DNA of 64,000 nucleotides, taken from Crotalaria pallida. Lineage: Eukaryota > Streptophyta > Magnoliopsida > Fabales > Fabaceae. The notes under the pieces are model-generated. The model saw only the letters and a program-made list of their open reading frames with translations. It was not told where the DNA came from and made no database searches. This document shows, in pieces, positions 25,462 to 35,429 of the stretch; the first letter of the stretch is position 1; each line of letters opens with the position of its first letter. The DNA lies in contig CM075651.1 of NCBI GenBank assembly GCA_037953625.1, forward strand, positions 62,110,501 through 62,174,500, in the 5' to 3' direction. Made by a program: the position numbers and the translations under genes.

Positions 25462-27288
25462 ATGGGCTCTAGCAATAACTTTGGTGGAGAAGGAGCTTCA
25501 ATAAACCGTCCTCCACTATTTAATGGTGAAGGATATGTTTATTGGAAAACTCGCATGAAAGTTTTTATTGAAGCAATTGATATGGATATTTGGGATGCAA
25601 TTGAAAATGGTCCTTTCATTCCCAAAAAGAAAATAAATGATGAAATTGTTGAAATTCCAAGGAGTAGTTGGAATGATGATGAAAAGAGAAAAGTCTCATT
25701 TAATTTAAAAGCTAAAAACATCATCTTTTCGGCTCTATCCCATGATGAATTTTATAGAGTTTCCCAATGTAAATCGGCAAAAGAAATGTGGGATACTTTG
25801 CAAGTCACACATGAGGGAACAAGTGAGGTTAGAGATGCAAGATTGAATTCTCTAACACACGAATATGAATTGTTCCACATGTTGCCAAATGAAACTATTA
25901 GTGACTTGCAAAAGCGATTCACTCACATAGTTAATCATTTGATTTCCTTGGGAAAAGTATTTCGCAATGGTGAAACTACTAACAAAATTCTAAGATGTCT
26001 TGATAGGAGTTGGCAACCCAAGGTAACCGCCATCAAGGAATCAAGAGACATAAATAGCATGGACTTAGCCACTTTGTTTGGCAAACTCCAAGAGCATGAG
26101 ATGGAACTTACAAGACTTGGGATGCATGAGGAATCGGACAAAAAGAAAAAGAGCATAGCACTCAAAGCTTCAACCAAAGCTACAAAAGAAGTTGAAGAAT
26201 GCTCTACAAGTGGAGATTCCGATGGTGAACCAAATCAAGAAGAATTTGGGATGTTTGTGAAAAGATTCAACAAATTCTTCAAAGGGAAGAAAGGTGGATC
26301 TTCATCCAATTTCAAGAGAACCAAAGACTCCAAACAAAGAGAAAAGAGTACCAATGATGGAGTTAAGTGTCATGAATGTGGTGGGGTTGGTCACATAAGA
26401 ATGGAATGTGCCACATTCTTGAAGAAGAATGACAAGAAGACCCAAGAGACCAAAGGGAAGCGTGCATACATTGTTTGGGATGCACCGGAGAAGAGCAATG
26501 AATCATCTTCAAGTAGCTCCGGTGATGAAAATGCAAACCTTTGTCTCATGGCCAAGAACAATCATGAGTCCTCATCAAGAGCTAATCATGGCATGAGTGA
26601 AAGTGATGATGAGGTAACCTCTAGCTCTTCTTGTTCATCTTCAAACTCCATTTCATATGATGATTTGCAAGAAGCTTACAATGAAATGTTAATTCAATTT
26701 AAAAGGCTTGCTAAAATTAATAAGGAAAAAGGAAAGAAAATTTTGGAGTTTCAACATGAAATTGATGAATTGCAAAAATCTATAAATGAGTTGAAACTTC
26801 AAAATGAATCCTTGGAACTTATTAATTCTAGTCATAAAAGTGATTGTGCAAATCATGAGGAAATTATCACTTCATGTGAGAGATGTGATGATCTTGAAAA
26901 AGAAGTGAAAGAGTTGAAAAACAAACTCACAATCTCACATAGTGATAGAAACCTCAACCGGTTGTTGAACTCTCAAAGACATAATCACAACAAAACCGGT
27001 TTAGGATATGTTCATAAAAAGGACAAAAAGTACATGGTTGGAACATTTTCTAAGAAAAATTCATCAAAGAGACCAACTTGTACTTATTGTGGAAAAGTTG
27101 GACATATCAACATTGAGTGTCACATTAAGAAGTTTGAAATGAAAAAGGGCACTTATATGTGGATTAAGAAGGGAGAAAGTCCCAACACTAACCCTAAGGG
27201 ACCCAACATTGTTTGGGTACCCAAAGTGAACAAGTGTTTTCATATTGTAGGTGTGCCTTCGAACGGGAAAACAATTGTGGTATCTTGA
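25462..27288 (+). CDS. gag: Sirevirus Gag polyprotein (element B)
   Basis: This is the nucleocapsid/capsid protein of element B. The ORF is open from 25363, but I choose the Met at 25462 (MGSSNN) because the residues before it translate the LTR end and PBS, and because element C starts the same way at 62198. Numbering from the upstream Met at 25363: a UBN2/copia-type capsid region (about 50-250, with YWKTRMKVF and CKSAKEMWDTL), a Lys/Ser-rich linker, a zinc knuckle at about 336-349 (CHECGGVGHIRMEC), a coiled-coil-like region at 430-530, and a second knuckle near 574-587 (CTYCGKVGHINIEC). In Sireviruses gag normally reads through into pol. Here the frame ends at 27288 while pol continues in the next frame, indicating a one-base indel near 27260-27285. 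Otherwise it is intact. Confidence 0.9.
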   Translation: MGSSNNFGGEGASINRPPLFNGEGYVYWKTRMKVFIEAIDMDIWDAIENGPFIPKKKINDEIVEIPRSSWNDDEKRKVSFNLKAKNIIFSALSHDEFYRVSQCKSAKEMWDTLQVTHEGTSEVRDARLNSLTHEYELFHMLPNETISDLQKRFTHIVNHLISLGKVFRNGETTNKILRCLDRSWQPKVTAIKESRDINSMDLATLFGKLQEHEMELTRLGMHEESDKKKKSIALKASTKATKEVEECSTSGDSDGEPNQEEFGMFVKRFNKFFKGKKGGSSSNFKRTKDSKQREKSTNDGVKCHECGGVGHIRMECATFLKKNDKKTQETKGKRAYIVWDAPEKSNESSSSSSGDENANLCLMAKNNHESSSRANHGMSESDDEVTSSSSCSSSNSISYDDLQEAYNEMLIQFKRLAKINKEKGKKILEFQHEIDELQKSINELKLQNESLELINSSHKSDCANHEEIITSCERCDDLEKEVKELKNKLTISHSDRNLNRLLNSQRHNHNKTGLGYVHKKDKKYMVGTFSKKNSSKRPTCTYCGKVGHINIECHIKKFEMKKGTYMWIKKGESPNTNPKGPNIVWVPKVNKCFHIVGVPSNGKTIVVS

Positions 27289-30220
27289 TAGTGGATGTTC
27301 GAAGCACATGACGGGAGATAAGCAGCACTTCATTGAGCTTACTCCAAAGGAAAAGGGTTATGTCACTTATGGGGACAACAACAAAGGCAAAATCCTTGGT
27401 ATTGGTAAAATCGGAAACTCTTCAAACTTGATTATTGATAATGTGCTCTATGTTCAAGGATTAGAATATAATCTCTTGAGCATAAGCCAATTATGTGATA
27501 TTGGCAATCATGTAGTTTTTACCTCTACCCATTGCCTCATTAAAAGTGACAAAGATGAATCAATCAAATTTGTTGGTAGAAGGTCAAATAATACTTACTT
27601 AGTTGATTTGAACAAAGTCACTTCTTTGGTCTCTACTTGTTTAGTGAGCAAAGAAAATGACACTTGGTTATGGCATCGTAGGACCGCTCATATTAATGTA
27701 AACCAATTGAAGAAAATACAATCTAAAGATCTAGTAGTTGGTTTACCAAAGCTAAATTTTTCTATTGAAAGTGTTTGTTCTCCTTGCAAGAAATGTAAAC
27801 AAACTAAAAACACCTTTGGATCAAAAATGGTGATGTCCACATCAAGGCCATTAGAAATGCTTCATATGGACTTGTTTGGACCATCACAAGTAAAAAGCTT
27901 TGGTGGCAACTATTATGCATTGGTAATTGTTGATGACTTCTCTAGGTTTACATGGACTTTATTCTTATCTACTAAGAGTGAGACCTACAAATCTTTTAAA
28001 CATCATGTCAAACTTTTGCAAAACCAAGTAAATCAAAAAGTAATTATTATTCGTACCGATCATGGTGGAGAATTTGAAAACCACAAATTTGATAGATTTT
28101 GTGCTAAAAATGGTATTGAGCACCAATTCTCCGCACCAAGAACTCCGGAACAAAACGGAGTGGTAGAGCGGAAAAATAGGGTGCTAGAGGAACTTGCTAG
28201 AACCATGCTAAATGATTCTAGAGTACCTCAATATTTTTGGGCCGATGCCGTCAATACGGCTTGTTATATTTTAAATCGTATTTTGATAAGGCCCTCTTTG
28301 AATAAAACCCCCTATGAACTTTACAAGGGAAGAAAGCCAAATATATCTCATTTTCATGTCTTCGGATGCCAAGTTTTTGTTTTAAATAATGGAAAAGAAC
28401 ACATTGGCAAGTTTGATTCAAAATCCGATGAAGGCATATTTTTAGGCTATTCTTCTCATAGTAAAGCTTATAGAATTTTCAATAAAAGAACTTTAACTAT
28501 TGAGGAATCAATTCATGTGGTTTTTAATGAGTCTTCAAAAGAAGATAGTGTTTTATGTGATGCTAGTGAAGATGACATTGTCTTTTCAAAAGAAGAAAAA
28601 GAGAGAGAGAATTCAAAAGTTGATGAAGGAGAAGTAAGGGAAGAACTTCCTCCAACTTGGAAATCGGTCAAGGCTCATCCTATAGACAAAGTCATAGGAG
28701 ATATGTCAAAGGGAGTACTTACTCGTAGGTCTATTCAAAACATTTGCCACTATGTCTCATTTGTTTCTCAAATTGAACCCGATTCAATTAAAAAGGCCAT
28801 TGAGGATGATCATTGGGTTCTTGCTATGCAAGAAGAATTAAACCAATTTGAAAGAAATGAAGTTTGGGATCTAGTCCCTAAACCCGATGATCATACCATA
28901 ATTGGTACTAAATGGATTTATAGAAACAAACTTGATGAATCCGGGTTGATTATAAGAAACAAAGCTAGACTAGTAGCTCAAGGGTACAACCAAGAGGAAG
29001 GTATCGATTATGATGAGACCTTTGCTCCGGTTGCACGTCTTGAAGCAATCCGAATTTTACTTGCTTATGCTTCAATCATGAAATTCACTTTATATCAAAT
29101 GGATGTTAAAAGTGCTTTCTTGAATGGGTTTATAAATGAAGAAGTGTATGTCAAACAACCCCCCGGTTTTGAAAATAGTGAATTTCCAAACCATGTTTAT
29201 AAATTGAAAAAGGCACTCTATGGATTGAAACAAGCTCCTAGAGCTTGGTATGATCGATTGAGTTCCTTTCTATTAGAAAACAAGTTTCAAAGAGGGAAGG
29301 TTGATAATACATTATTTATTTATAAAACCAAGGATGACATTTTGTTAGTACAAATCTATGTTGATGATATCATTTTCGGTGCTACTAACGTGTCTCTTTG
29401 TAGAAAGTTTTCAAATTTGATGAAAAAGGAATTTGAAATGTCAATGATGGGAGAACTCAAGTTCTTCCTAGGCTTACAAATAAAGCAAGTCAAGGAGGGG
29501 ATATTTGTGCATCAAGGGAAACATTGCAAAGAGCTCCTTGAAAAATTCGGATTGGACAAGTGCAAGGAAGCCTACACTCCAATGAGCACATCATGCTACC
29601 TAGACAAGGATGAACAAGGTACACCGGTTGATGTTAGTAAGTATAGGGGTATGATAGGTAGTCTCCTATATCTCACTGCATCTAGACCGGATATTATGTT
29701 TAGTGTATGCATGTGTGCTAGATTTCAAGCTAATCCTAAAGAATCTCACCTATCCGCAGTTAAACATATATTTAAGTATCTAAAAGGAACAATTAACACT
29801 GGTTTATGGTATCCTGCTGATGCCAATCTTAGTCTAGTTGGTTACTCGGATTCCGACTTCGCCGGATGCAAGCTTGATCGCAAAAGCACCAGTGGTACTT
29901 GCCATTTCTTGGGAAGTTCATTGGTGTCATGGTTTTCTAAAAAGCAAGCTTGTGTCGCTCTTTCTACCGCCGAAGCGGAATATATCGCAGCCGGTAGTTG
30001 TTGTGCTCAACTGTTATGGATGAAACAACAATTATCGGATTTTGGTTTGAAACTTGAAAATATTCCAATTAGATGCGATAACACGAGTGCAATCAATTTG
30101 ACTAAGAATCCGGTGTATCACTCAAGAACTAAACACATTGAAATAAGACATCACTTTTTAAGAGATCATGTACAAAAGGGTGATTGCACAATTGAATTTG
30201 TCAGTACCACAAATCATTAG
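27251..30220 (+). CDS. pol: Sirevirus Pol: protease, integrase, RT, RNase H (element B)
   Basis: A 989-residue frame in copia order. The first Met is not a true initiator; the product would normally be part of Gag-Pol. Visible motifs: protease D13-S14-G15 (LDSGCSKHMTG); pre-integrase HHCC with H142/H147 and C176/C179/C182; integrase D207, D270 and E306 (35 residues between the last two, the D,D-35-E signature); RT with MDVKSAFLNG at 617 and YVDD at 703-706; RNase H D867, E908 and D943. All catalytic residues are present. The frame stops at 30220, short of the usual RNase H tail, which continues in another frame (30215-30309) after a one-base loss. It also lies out of frame with gag. Two single-base lesions thus separate it from an intact polyprotein. 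Confidence 0.95.
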   Translation: MCLRTGKQLWYLDSGCSKHMTGDKQHFIELTPKEKGYVTYGDNNKGKILGIGKIGNSSNLIIDNVLYVQGLEYNLLSISQLCDIGNHVVFTSTHCLIKSDKDESIKFVGRRSNNTYLVDLNKVTSLVSTCLVSKENDTWLWHRRTAHINVNQLKKIQSKDLVVGLPKLNFSIESVCSPCKKCKQTKNTFGSKMVMSTSRPLEMLHMDLFGPSQVKSFGGNYYALVIVDDFSRFTWTLFLSTKSETYKSFKHHVKLLQNQVNQKVIIIRTDHGGEFENHKFDRFCAKNGIEHQFSAPRTPEQNGVVERKNRVLEELARTMLNDSRVPQYFWADAVNTACYILNRILIRPSLNKTPYELYKGRKPNISHFHVFGCQVFVLNNGKEHIGKFDSKSDEGIFLGYSSHSKAYRIFNKRTLTIEESIHVVFNESSKEDSVLCDASEDDIVFSKEEKERENSKVDEGEVREELPPTWKSVKAHPIDKVIGDMSKGVLTRRSIQNICHYVSFVSQIEPDSIKKAIEDDHWVLAMQEELNQFERNEVWDLVPKPDDHTIIGTKWIYRNKLDESGLIIRNKARLVAQGYNQEEGIDYDETFAPVARLEAIRILLAYASIMKFTLYQMDVKSAFLNGFINEEVYVKQPPGFENSEFPNHVYKLKKALYGLKQAPRAWYDRLSSFLLENKFQRGKVDNTLFIYKTKDDILLVQIYVDDIIFGATNVSLCRKFSNLMKKEFEMSMMGELKFFLGLQIKQVKEGIFVHQGKHCKELLEKFGLDKCKEAYTPMSTSCYLDKDEQGTPVDVSKYRGMIGSLLYLTASRPDIMFSVCMCARFQANPKESHLSAVKHIFKYLKGTINTGLWYPADANLSLVGYSDSDFAGCKLDRKSTSGTCHFLGSSLVSWFSKKQACVALSTAEAEYIAAGSCCAQLLWMKQQLSDFGLKLENIPIRCDNTSAINLTKNPVYHSRTKHIEIRHHFLRDHVQKGDCTIEFVSTTNH

Positions 30221-30312
30221 CCGACATTTTTACAAAACCTCTACCAAGGGACACCTTTTATCATATTAGGAGAGAACTTGGTATTTTAGATGAAGCTAAT
30301 ATAGGCTAATTG
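30215..30312 (+). pseudogene. Displaced C-terminal tail of RNase H (element B)
   Basis: The copia tail landmark LADIFTKPL is encoded from about 30218 in a frame one base off the pol frame. It runs about 30 codons to a stop near 30309. It shows that the pol stop at 30220 comes from a frameshift rather than being the natural end. Confidence 0.8.
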
Positions 30313-30522
30313 CATTGTGTGTCATTTTTGGAAAATCACCATATTAGTCTTACTCTAATGTGTTATTGATTCTTAGTTAAATTGTCCTTGATGATATTTG
30401 AAATTGTATATGTTAATTGTGTGTGATTCTGTACTGTATTCCAAGTTGGTAGTGAAGCATTTGTGGTTGATTTGTGTTTGGTCTTTTAAAACTGAGTTTT
30501 TACTTTCTGTTCTGTCAAAATA

Positions 30523-30957
30523 CTCGAGTTTTTCCAAAAAAAACTCGAGTATTTTAATTCAAAATTAAATCAGTTTTAAATTGAAAAAGTTTTTAATCAG
30601 GGTCTGAGAAAAATACTCGAGTGTTTCTCAAAAAAACTCGAGTCTTTATTAAATTACTCGAGTATTTTTCAAAACACTCGAGTCTTTCGAAACCCCTAAT
30701 TTTTGAACTTTCAGACCAAACTCGAGTATTTTCCAAAAACTCGAGTGTTTTGCCTTTCCCTGAAATTTGAACTTTCGGACCAAACTCGAGTTTTTACGTT
30801 TTTACTCGAGTTTTCTGGGGAAATCTGGGCTGAGTCATGAACGACTCGAGTATATTCTCAAACACTCGAGTATATTTCAACGAACAACTCGAGTGTTGTT
30901 GAATATACTCGAGTATTTTGGCGAGTTTATATATACTTCAGCCCCCACAAACTCGAG
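30523..30957. promoter_or_regulatory. Fifteen CTCGAG palindromes upstream of the third ORF (element B)
   Basis: Perfect CTCGAG cores start at 30523, 30544, 30616, 30637, 30657, 30677, 30721, 30740, 30785, 30805, 30845, 30865, 30888, 30908 and 30952. Neighbours are usually 19-23 bp apart, and larger gaps are 40, 44, 44, 45 and 72. Most are extended palindromes, ACTCGAGT. The array lies between pol and a TATA-like box ahead of the third ORF. Confidence 0.9.
30928..30935 (+). promoter_or_regulatory. TATA-like box ahead of the third ORF
   Basis: TATATATA occurs in the context 'gagtttatatatacttcagc', immediately after the palindrome array and followed by a CT-rich leader of about 230 bp to the ATG at 31175. 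This looks like a core promoter that could drive a separate mRNA for the third ORF. It is inferred from sequence only. Confidence 0.45.
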
Positions 30958-31174
30958 TTTCACGAACCCCTTTCTCTTCTCTCTCGGTTTTCTCATATCT
31001 CTCTCCTCAAAACTCCGATTTTACTCAAATTTTTGCCAAATCTTACTAGTTTTACATCCTCTAATCACTTTTCTACCTTTATTTCAACAAATTTCACCTC
31101 TTTTCAACCTCAAATCCGTCACCCCCTTTTAAAACCCTAATTTCCAAAACTCCAATTTTCACATCATTTCATCT

Positions 31175-32458
31175 ATGGCTTCTTCATCTGGCAAAGGAAA
31201 GAGAGTAAGGATTGCTGACTCATCTTCCGAGGAGGAAATTTTCGACTACTATCAAGAGGATGAACGCTTGGAAAGGATGGAAGGCTTTGCCACCAGAGAA
31301 TTCGGAGTAATCACATGGATCAATAGTACTTTCCTTGAGAGTAAGGGTTTCCATTTTGTTACTAACCTTAGATATCAGAAACTGATTCAATTTCTGGAAT
31401 TTCATGGACCTATATATCCTAGGTTAGTTAGAACATTCTATGCAAACCTTAGGCTAAAGGACAATGTCATAGAAACAATGGTTGAGGGTGTTCGATTCAA
31501 AATTAGCGCTAAGGACCTTTTTGTTGCTTTTGGGACAACACGTCACGGGGACAATTCTCTAAAGGCTGATGCGGACGACATTTTTCAAAGTTGTTTGCTC
31601 CCCGGTCGTGTATGGACCGAAGGAGTTAAGCATTCCTCATATATGACTGTCCAATCTAGGGTGTTGCATTATATTGTTTGTCATCAATTAGTGCCTCAAA
31701 CCTCACCCAATTATGCCAAACCCACAAACAATGAACTTAGGCTTCTTAGTGCCATCCTGAACAATGAGAAGCTGAACTGGAGTCGCATAATTTTGGATAG
31801 AATGCTCCTTGCTGCTAAGTCTAAACACCCAAAAACTCTGCCCTATGCCATGCATGTTTGTTATCTGTTGAGTTACTTCAAGGTGCCTATCCCACACAAT
31901 GAAGAGAAAAAGACTCTTCATGTGAACCAGCATTGCCTCAACAAAGGCACCTTGAGTCACCAGGACATGGCATTCCATGAACCCTCTGGCCAATACTTGT
32001 ACCGATCTGATATTGCTGAGCTAGAGAGGGTTGCAAATGTGGCAGCTCAACAAGGGATGGATGCCCATCAGATGGAAGAGGAAGCTGCTGCATTTGCCCA
32101 GGCTGAAGAAGGGGATCCTATTGATCAGATTAACTTTGATGACTTCGCTAGATCTCAATCTGGGTTTGACAACTCGGGCTGGAGAGAGAATGTGATCACA
32201 CGTCTGGACACTTTAGATGGGAGAATGGACTCCCTTGTGCATGCTTTGGACAGCCAGCGTGATGATTTTGTTAGCTTAGACACTAGGATGAGTGCAGAGT
32301 CTGCCATGTTTTATTCTCATTTGGATCAGCACTCGGCCCAGATTAATGCCCGCCTGGACCAGCAGTCAGGGGAGATGCACCGCCGGTTTGATGAGATGAT
32401 GGTGGCCTTCTCTCGATTTTATCCTCCTCCAGATGATCCAGCTCCTTCCATGTTTTGA
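31175..32458 (+). CDS. Third ORF of Sirevirus B (env-position, 'putative plant transposon protein' type)
   Basis: A 427-residue intact frame between pol and the 3' LTR, where SIRE1-type elements carry their so-called env-like ORF. The N-terminus is Ser/Lys-rich with an acidic SSSEEE patch. Residues about 40-240 resemble the plant-specific domain often labelled putative plant transposon protein (VRTFYANLRL, VEGVRFKISAKDLFVAFG); this is recalled rather than searched. Residues about 340-415 have heptad-like repeats (RLDTLDGRMDSLVHALDSQ) suggesting a coiled coil. No signal peptide and no convincing membrane segment are visible, so a true envelope role is not supported. The palindrome array and TATA-like box upstream suggest separate expression. 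Confidence 0.8.
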   Translation: MASSSGKGKRVRIADSSSEEEIFDYYQEDERLERMEGFATREFGVITWINSTFLESKGFHFVTNLRYQKLIQFLEFHGPIYPRLVRTFYANLRLKDNVIETMVEGVRFKISAKDLFVAFGTTRHGDNSLKADADDIFQSCLLPGRVWTEGVKHSSYMTVQSRVLHYIVCHQLVPQTSPNYAKPTNNELRLLSAILNNEKLNWSRIILDRMLLAAKSKHPKTLPYAMHVCYLLSYFKVPIPHNEEKKTLHVNQHCLNKGTLSHQDMAFHEPSGQYLYRSDIAELERVANVAAQQGMDAHQMEEEAAAFAQAEEGDPIDQINFDDFARSQSGFDNSGWRENVITRLDTLDGRMDSLVHALDSQRDDFVSLDTRMSAESAMFYSHLDQHSAQINARLDQQSGEMHRRFDEMMVAFSRFYPPPDDPAPSMF

Positions 32459-33032
32459 TGTTGCTGCTTATGGATTTTCTATTTTAGTTTTCATTATGTT
32501 TTCATCATGTTGATCTTGTTGCATTTTCTGTACTTTGAGAACTTGGTGTTTTGAGACTTTGGGTTTATTATTGCACCTTTGATTTGGACCTTTTATGATG
32601 TTTTTATGTTAATGAATTTGGTTTTCATTATGATGTTTGTGCAAAGCTTCAGGGGGAGCTCTTTATATTTATTATTAAGTCTATTTTTTTTTTTGCATAG
32701 TTGGTTATGGGGTTTTCCGATTCTGCACCTCTCCTCCCTTGATCTTTTTCTAAATTGTTACATCTTTTTGGCGTATGACAAAAAGGGGGAGAGATATTAC
32801 ACTTGTCTTGTCTTGATATTGTTGCACCTAAAATCTCTAATTATGGTATATACTCTGATAATTGTTAAATTCTCTAATACCATAGGCTTGGTGCTAAAAT
32901 TAAATTGTCATAACATCTTGCTCAAGCTGAATTTTTAGATAGGTGAAAAGTATCATATAGTGAGGGGGAGATGCATCTCCAAGTGGATCAAGCTTAACAA
33001 ATGGATCAAATGTTAATTATTTTGTCATCACC
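32459..33032 (+). other. Spacer with extra polypurine tracts before the 3' LTR (element B)
   Basis: Non-coding T-rich sequence contains three PPT-like tracts upstream of the functional one: AGGGGGAG at 32651-32658, AAAAAGGGGGAGAGA at 32780-32794 and AGGGGGAG at 32963-32970. Multiple PPTs are a known Sirevirus trait. The frame at 32579-32938 is hydrophobic low-complexity and not recognised. Confidence 0.75.
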
Positions 33033-33046
33033 AAAAAGGGGGAGAT
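33033..33046 (+). promoter_or_regulatory. Polypurine tract of element B
   Basis: AAAAAGGGGGAGAT directly precedes TGTGAATTC of the 3' LTR. Confidence 0.9.
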
Positions 33047-34624
33047 TGTGAATTCAATGCTCCTAATTATGTGGATTATGTTTTGATGATGACAAAATAA
33101 TTAGCAAATCATGCCTTGAAGATATTGCAACATCAACATCAACAAGAAGTCAAGAAAAGAAGACAAGTGCCCAATCATTCTCAATCAAATATTAATTGTA
33201 AATTTCTAATTTATGTTGAGAGTGGTTGAGAGTGGGTAGAAATAGTTAGTCTCTTCTAGGAATAAATTTTTATATGTTTATTAAGTTGAGATTGACCAAA
33301 AATTAATACTTGAGAGGAAAAATAAAATTGAAAAATAATTTTTCCCATATCTGATCAAAATACTCGAGTATTTTGATAAAGACTCGAGTATATACTCGAG
33401 TATTTATAGAAAAACTCGAGTATTTGTGCCAGGTCAGCAAATATGACCGTTAGTCTGGTTCGTGCACCAATTCACTCGTGACCGACCAAAAAGACTCGAG
33501 TATTTACCAAAAGACTCGAGTATTTTTGTCCAGTCAGCAAAAATGAACGTTGGAGAGACTCAAAAACCCAATTGAGGGCATTTGAGTCTCATCCAACCCC
33601 AAGAGAGAATTCAGAACCTTATTGTAAAATTGCTCTTTGAATTTGTGCAAGAACAAACAAGACAACAACACATTATTGATCACAAGCTTTCATAATTTCC
33701 TTTTCTCAAGTGTTAATTCCCAAAAAGCTCAACTTCTCACTCATATTGTCATTTTATTCCAAGTTGAGTTTTAGGCCTCAATTCTTACATTGAGCTGTGC
33801 TTATTTGTGCTAATCCATTGTGAGATTAGTAATACACATACAAAAAGCTTGATTATTCAAAGTCTTGGATTGTTCCCAAGCAAACCCTAAGTGGCTTAGG
33901 GTGTTGGTAGTCTTGAGAGGTTCTCAAGCACAAGACTAGGAGGTTCCTAGCCCGGTGGAGTTTCTTGAAGGGAGTTCAAGGAAGCTTTGTGAAGAGTTCT
34001 TCAATCACCGGAATCAAATTGGGGTAGAAATCAAGAGTTTGGTACACTCTTGAAAGGGTTAGGTTGAGTGAGGCCATTCTCAAGCAATCCTTTGTAATTT
34101 CTAACAATTTGATTATTAGTAGAAACTCCTAAGTGATTAGGAGGACTGGATGTAGCTCATTGTTGGAGTGAACCAGGATAAAATTGCTTGAGTGTTGGTT
34201 TATTGCTTTTAATCTACTTTCTAGCTCAATAGACTTAAGTCATTTCAATCAATTAGGATTTATACAATTAGGTAGCAAGTTCAAGGAATCTTTGTGTTTA
34301 AAAGTTATTTAGATTGCTTGCTATTCTGTTGGATAAGTTCCTGTTTAATATTGAATTGATTTGAGTTAAAATTGCTGAATTTTCGTTTCTGGTTTTTCTG
34401 CTATCTGATAGGAAAAACTCGAGTATTTCAGAAAAGACTCGAGTTGTTCATCACTGAAAAACTCGAGTATTTCACAAAAGACTCGAGTCTTTTGTGTCTG
34501 ATTCCAGAAAATTCAGTCTTAGCTCCATTCTTCAATTACCAATCGAAATATTTGGTATTAGTGCTTCAAAATACAATTCACCCCCCCTCTAGTATTTGCT
34601 TAGCCCGCTTGTTGGTTTCCAACA
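33047..34624 (+). mobile_element. Element B 3' LTR (1578 bp)
   Basis: It matches the 5' LTR almost base for base. The length difference of 10 bp is explained by a duplicated 'gttgagagtg' near 33222. All ten palindromes are intact, including the one mutated in the 5' LTR. It ends TTTCCAACA, followed by the GTCTC duplication. Confidence 0.92.
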
Positions 34625-35338
34625 GTCTCGTCAATATCTCATACTGACTGTCTTGAGTATGGCAATACATTTCACCGTCTCACTCAATCAAGGGGCCCAG
34701 AGATATAATTCCTATTGATAAGAAAGGACAAATCCCATCTACGTCACTCACATCCCTCTACATGATTTGTCATATACCCGACTACAACCGTTATGATCAC
34801 CTGGTTAAAGATGACGTTTGATTGCGTGAAAGCATATAATTCCTCATGTTGGGAACCGTAGCGACTTTAGGTCGAAGGACCATGTACACCATTGTCATTA
34901 TGAGAATCGCTTATGACACTCACTTAATAACCCATGTAGCATTCTCATGGCGGGTCAATCCAGTACACAAATGTCCCAATGTGTACTTACGTGAAGACTT
35001 GATATCCCATATCCATGATCGGTGAGATACAGTCATCAGTCTGCCACATACTAGCCTCGACGTATTATAGTTGTCCTTATTAACTATAATACTCGACTAG
35101 GGAATCTTTAAGGATAATTATCAATCAATAAGATCTCACTATCAAGTCATGTACTTGATATTCTTATGACATTGAACTTATAATCCTAAGGACTTTATTA
35201 CATCTATTTTAATTAAACAATTAAAGCATAAATATAATAAATGAAATGCCTCATTATTATTAATAGTAATAATCCATAAACATGAAATAAGTACAAGTAA
35301 AAGAGAAAATACGATTGCCTCTAGGGCACACTCCAACA

Positions 35339-35348
35339 ATCTCCCACT
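35339..35348 (-). promoter_or_regulatory. Polypurine tract of element A
   Basis: The minus strand reads AGTGGGAGAT directly before TGTTGGAG of the 3' LTR. Confidence 0.8.
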
Positions 35349-35429
35349 TGCACTAGTGCCAATCGTTCATGTATCTAATACCATAAGCCCTAACATGTCC
35401 CTCATGCTTTTTTATGGCAAGAGGTTTAG

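Larger units (their letters stand above)
23824..34624 (+). mobile_element. Element B: Sirevirus (Ty1/copia) with gag, pol and third ORF
   Basis: A complete 10.8 kb element with LTRs 23824-25391 and 33047-34624, PBS at 25394, PPT at 33033-33046 and a 5-bp duplication GTCTC (23819-23823 and 34625-34629). The coding order is gag, protease, integrase, RT, RNase H, then a spacer with palindromes and a 427-residue third ORF. Long gag with two zinc knuckles, repeated GGGGGAG tracts before the 3' LTR and an env-position ORF are hallmarks of the Sirevirus lineage (SIRE1 and relatives). The LTRs differ in length by exactly one 10-bp duplication in the right copy (near 33222), so the insertion is young. 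Confidence 0.93.
22994..35338 (-). mobile_element. Element A left (3') LTR, split by element B
   Basis: The LTR is 22994-23823 plus 34625-35338. The two parts join, after removing one GTCTC copy, exactly as the uninterrupted right LTR does at about 39290. Together they match the right LTR closely, with scattered substitutions. Confidence 0.9.

Noticed and set aside
30523..30957. Palindrome array as a simple satellite or tandem duplication
   Set aside because: Sequences between palindromes differ from unit to unit, so only core and spacing are repeated; hence listed as a regulatory array.
32579..32938. 119-codon hydrophobic frame after the third ORF of element B, at first sight a membrane protein
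   Set aside because: T-rich DNA gives Leu/Phe/Ile by chance, and the frame covers the multiple-PPT spacer with no conserved counterpart visible.
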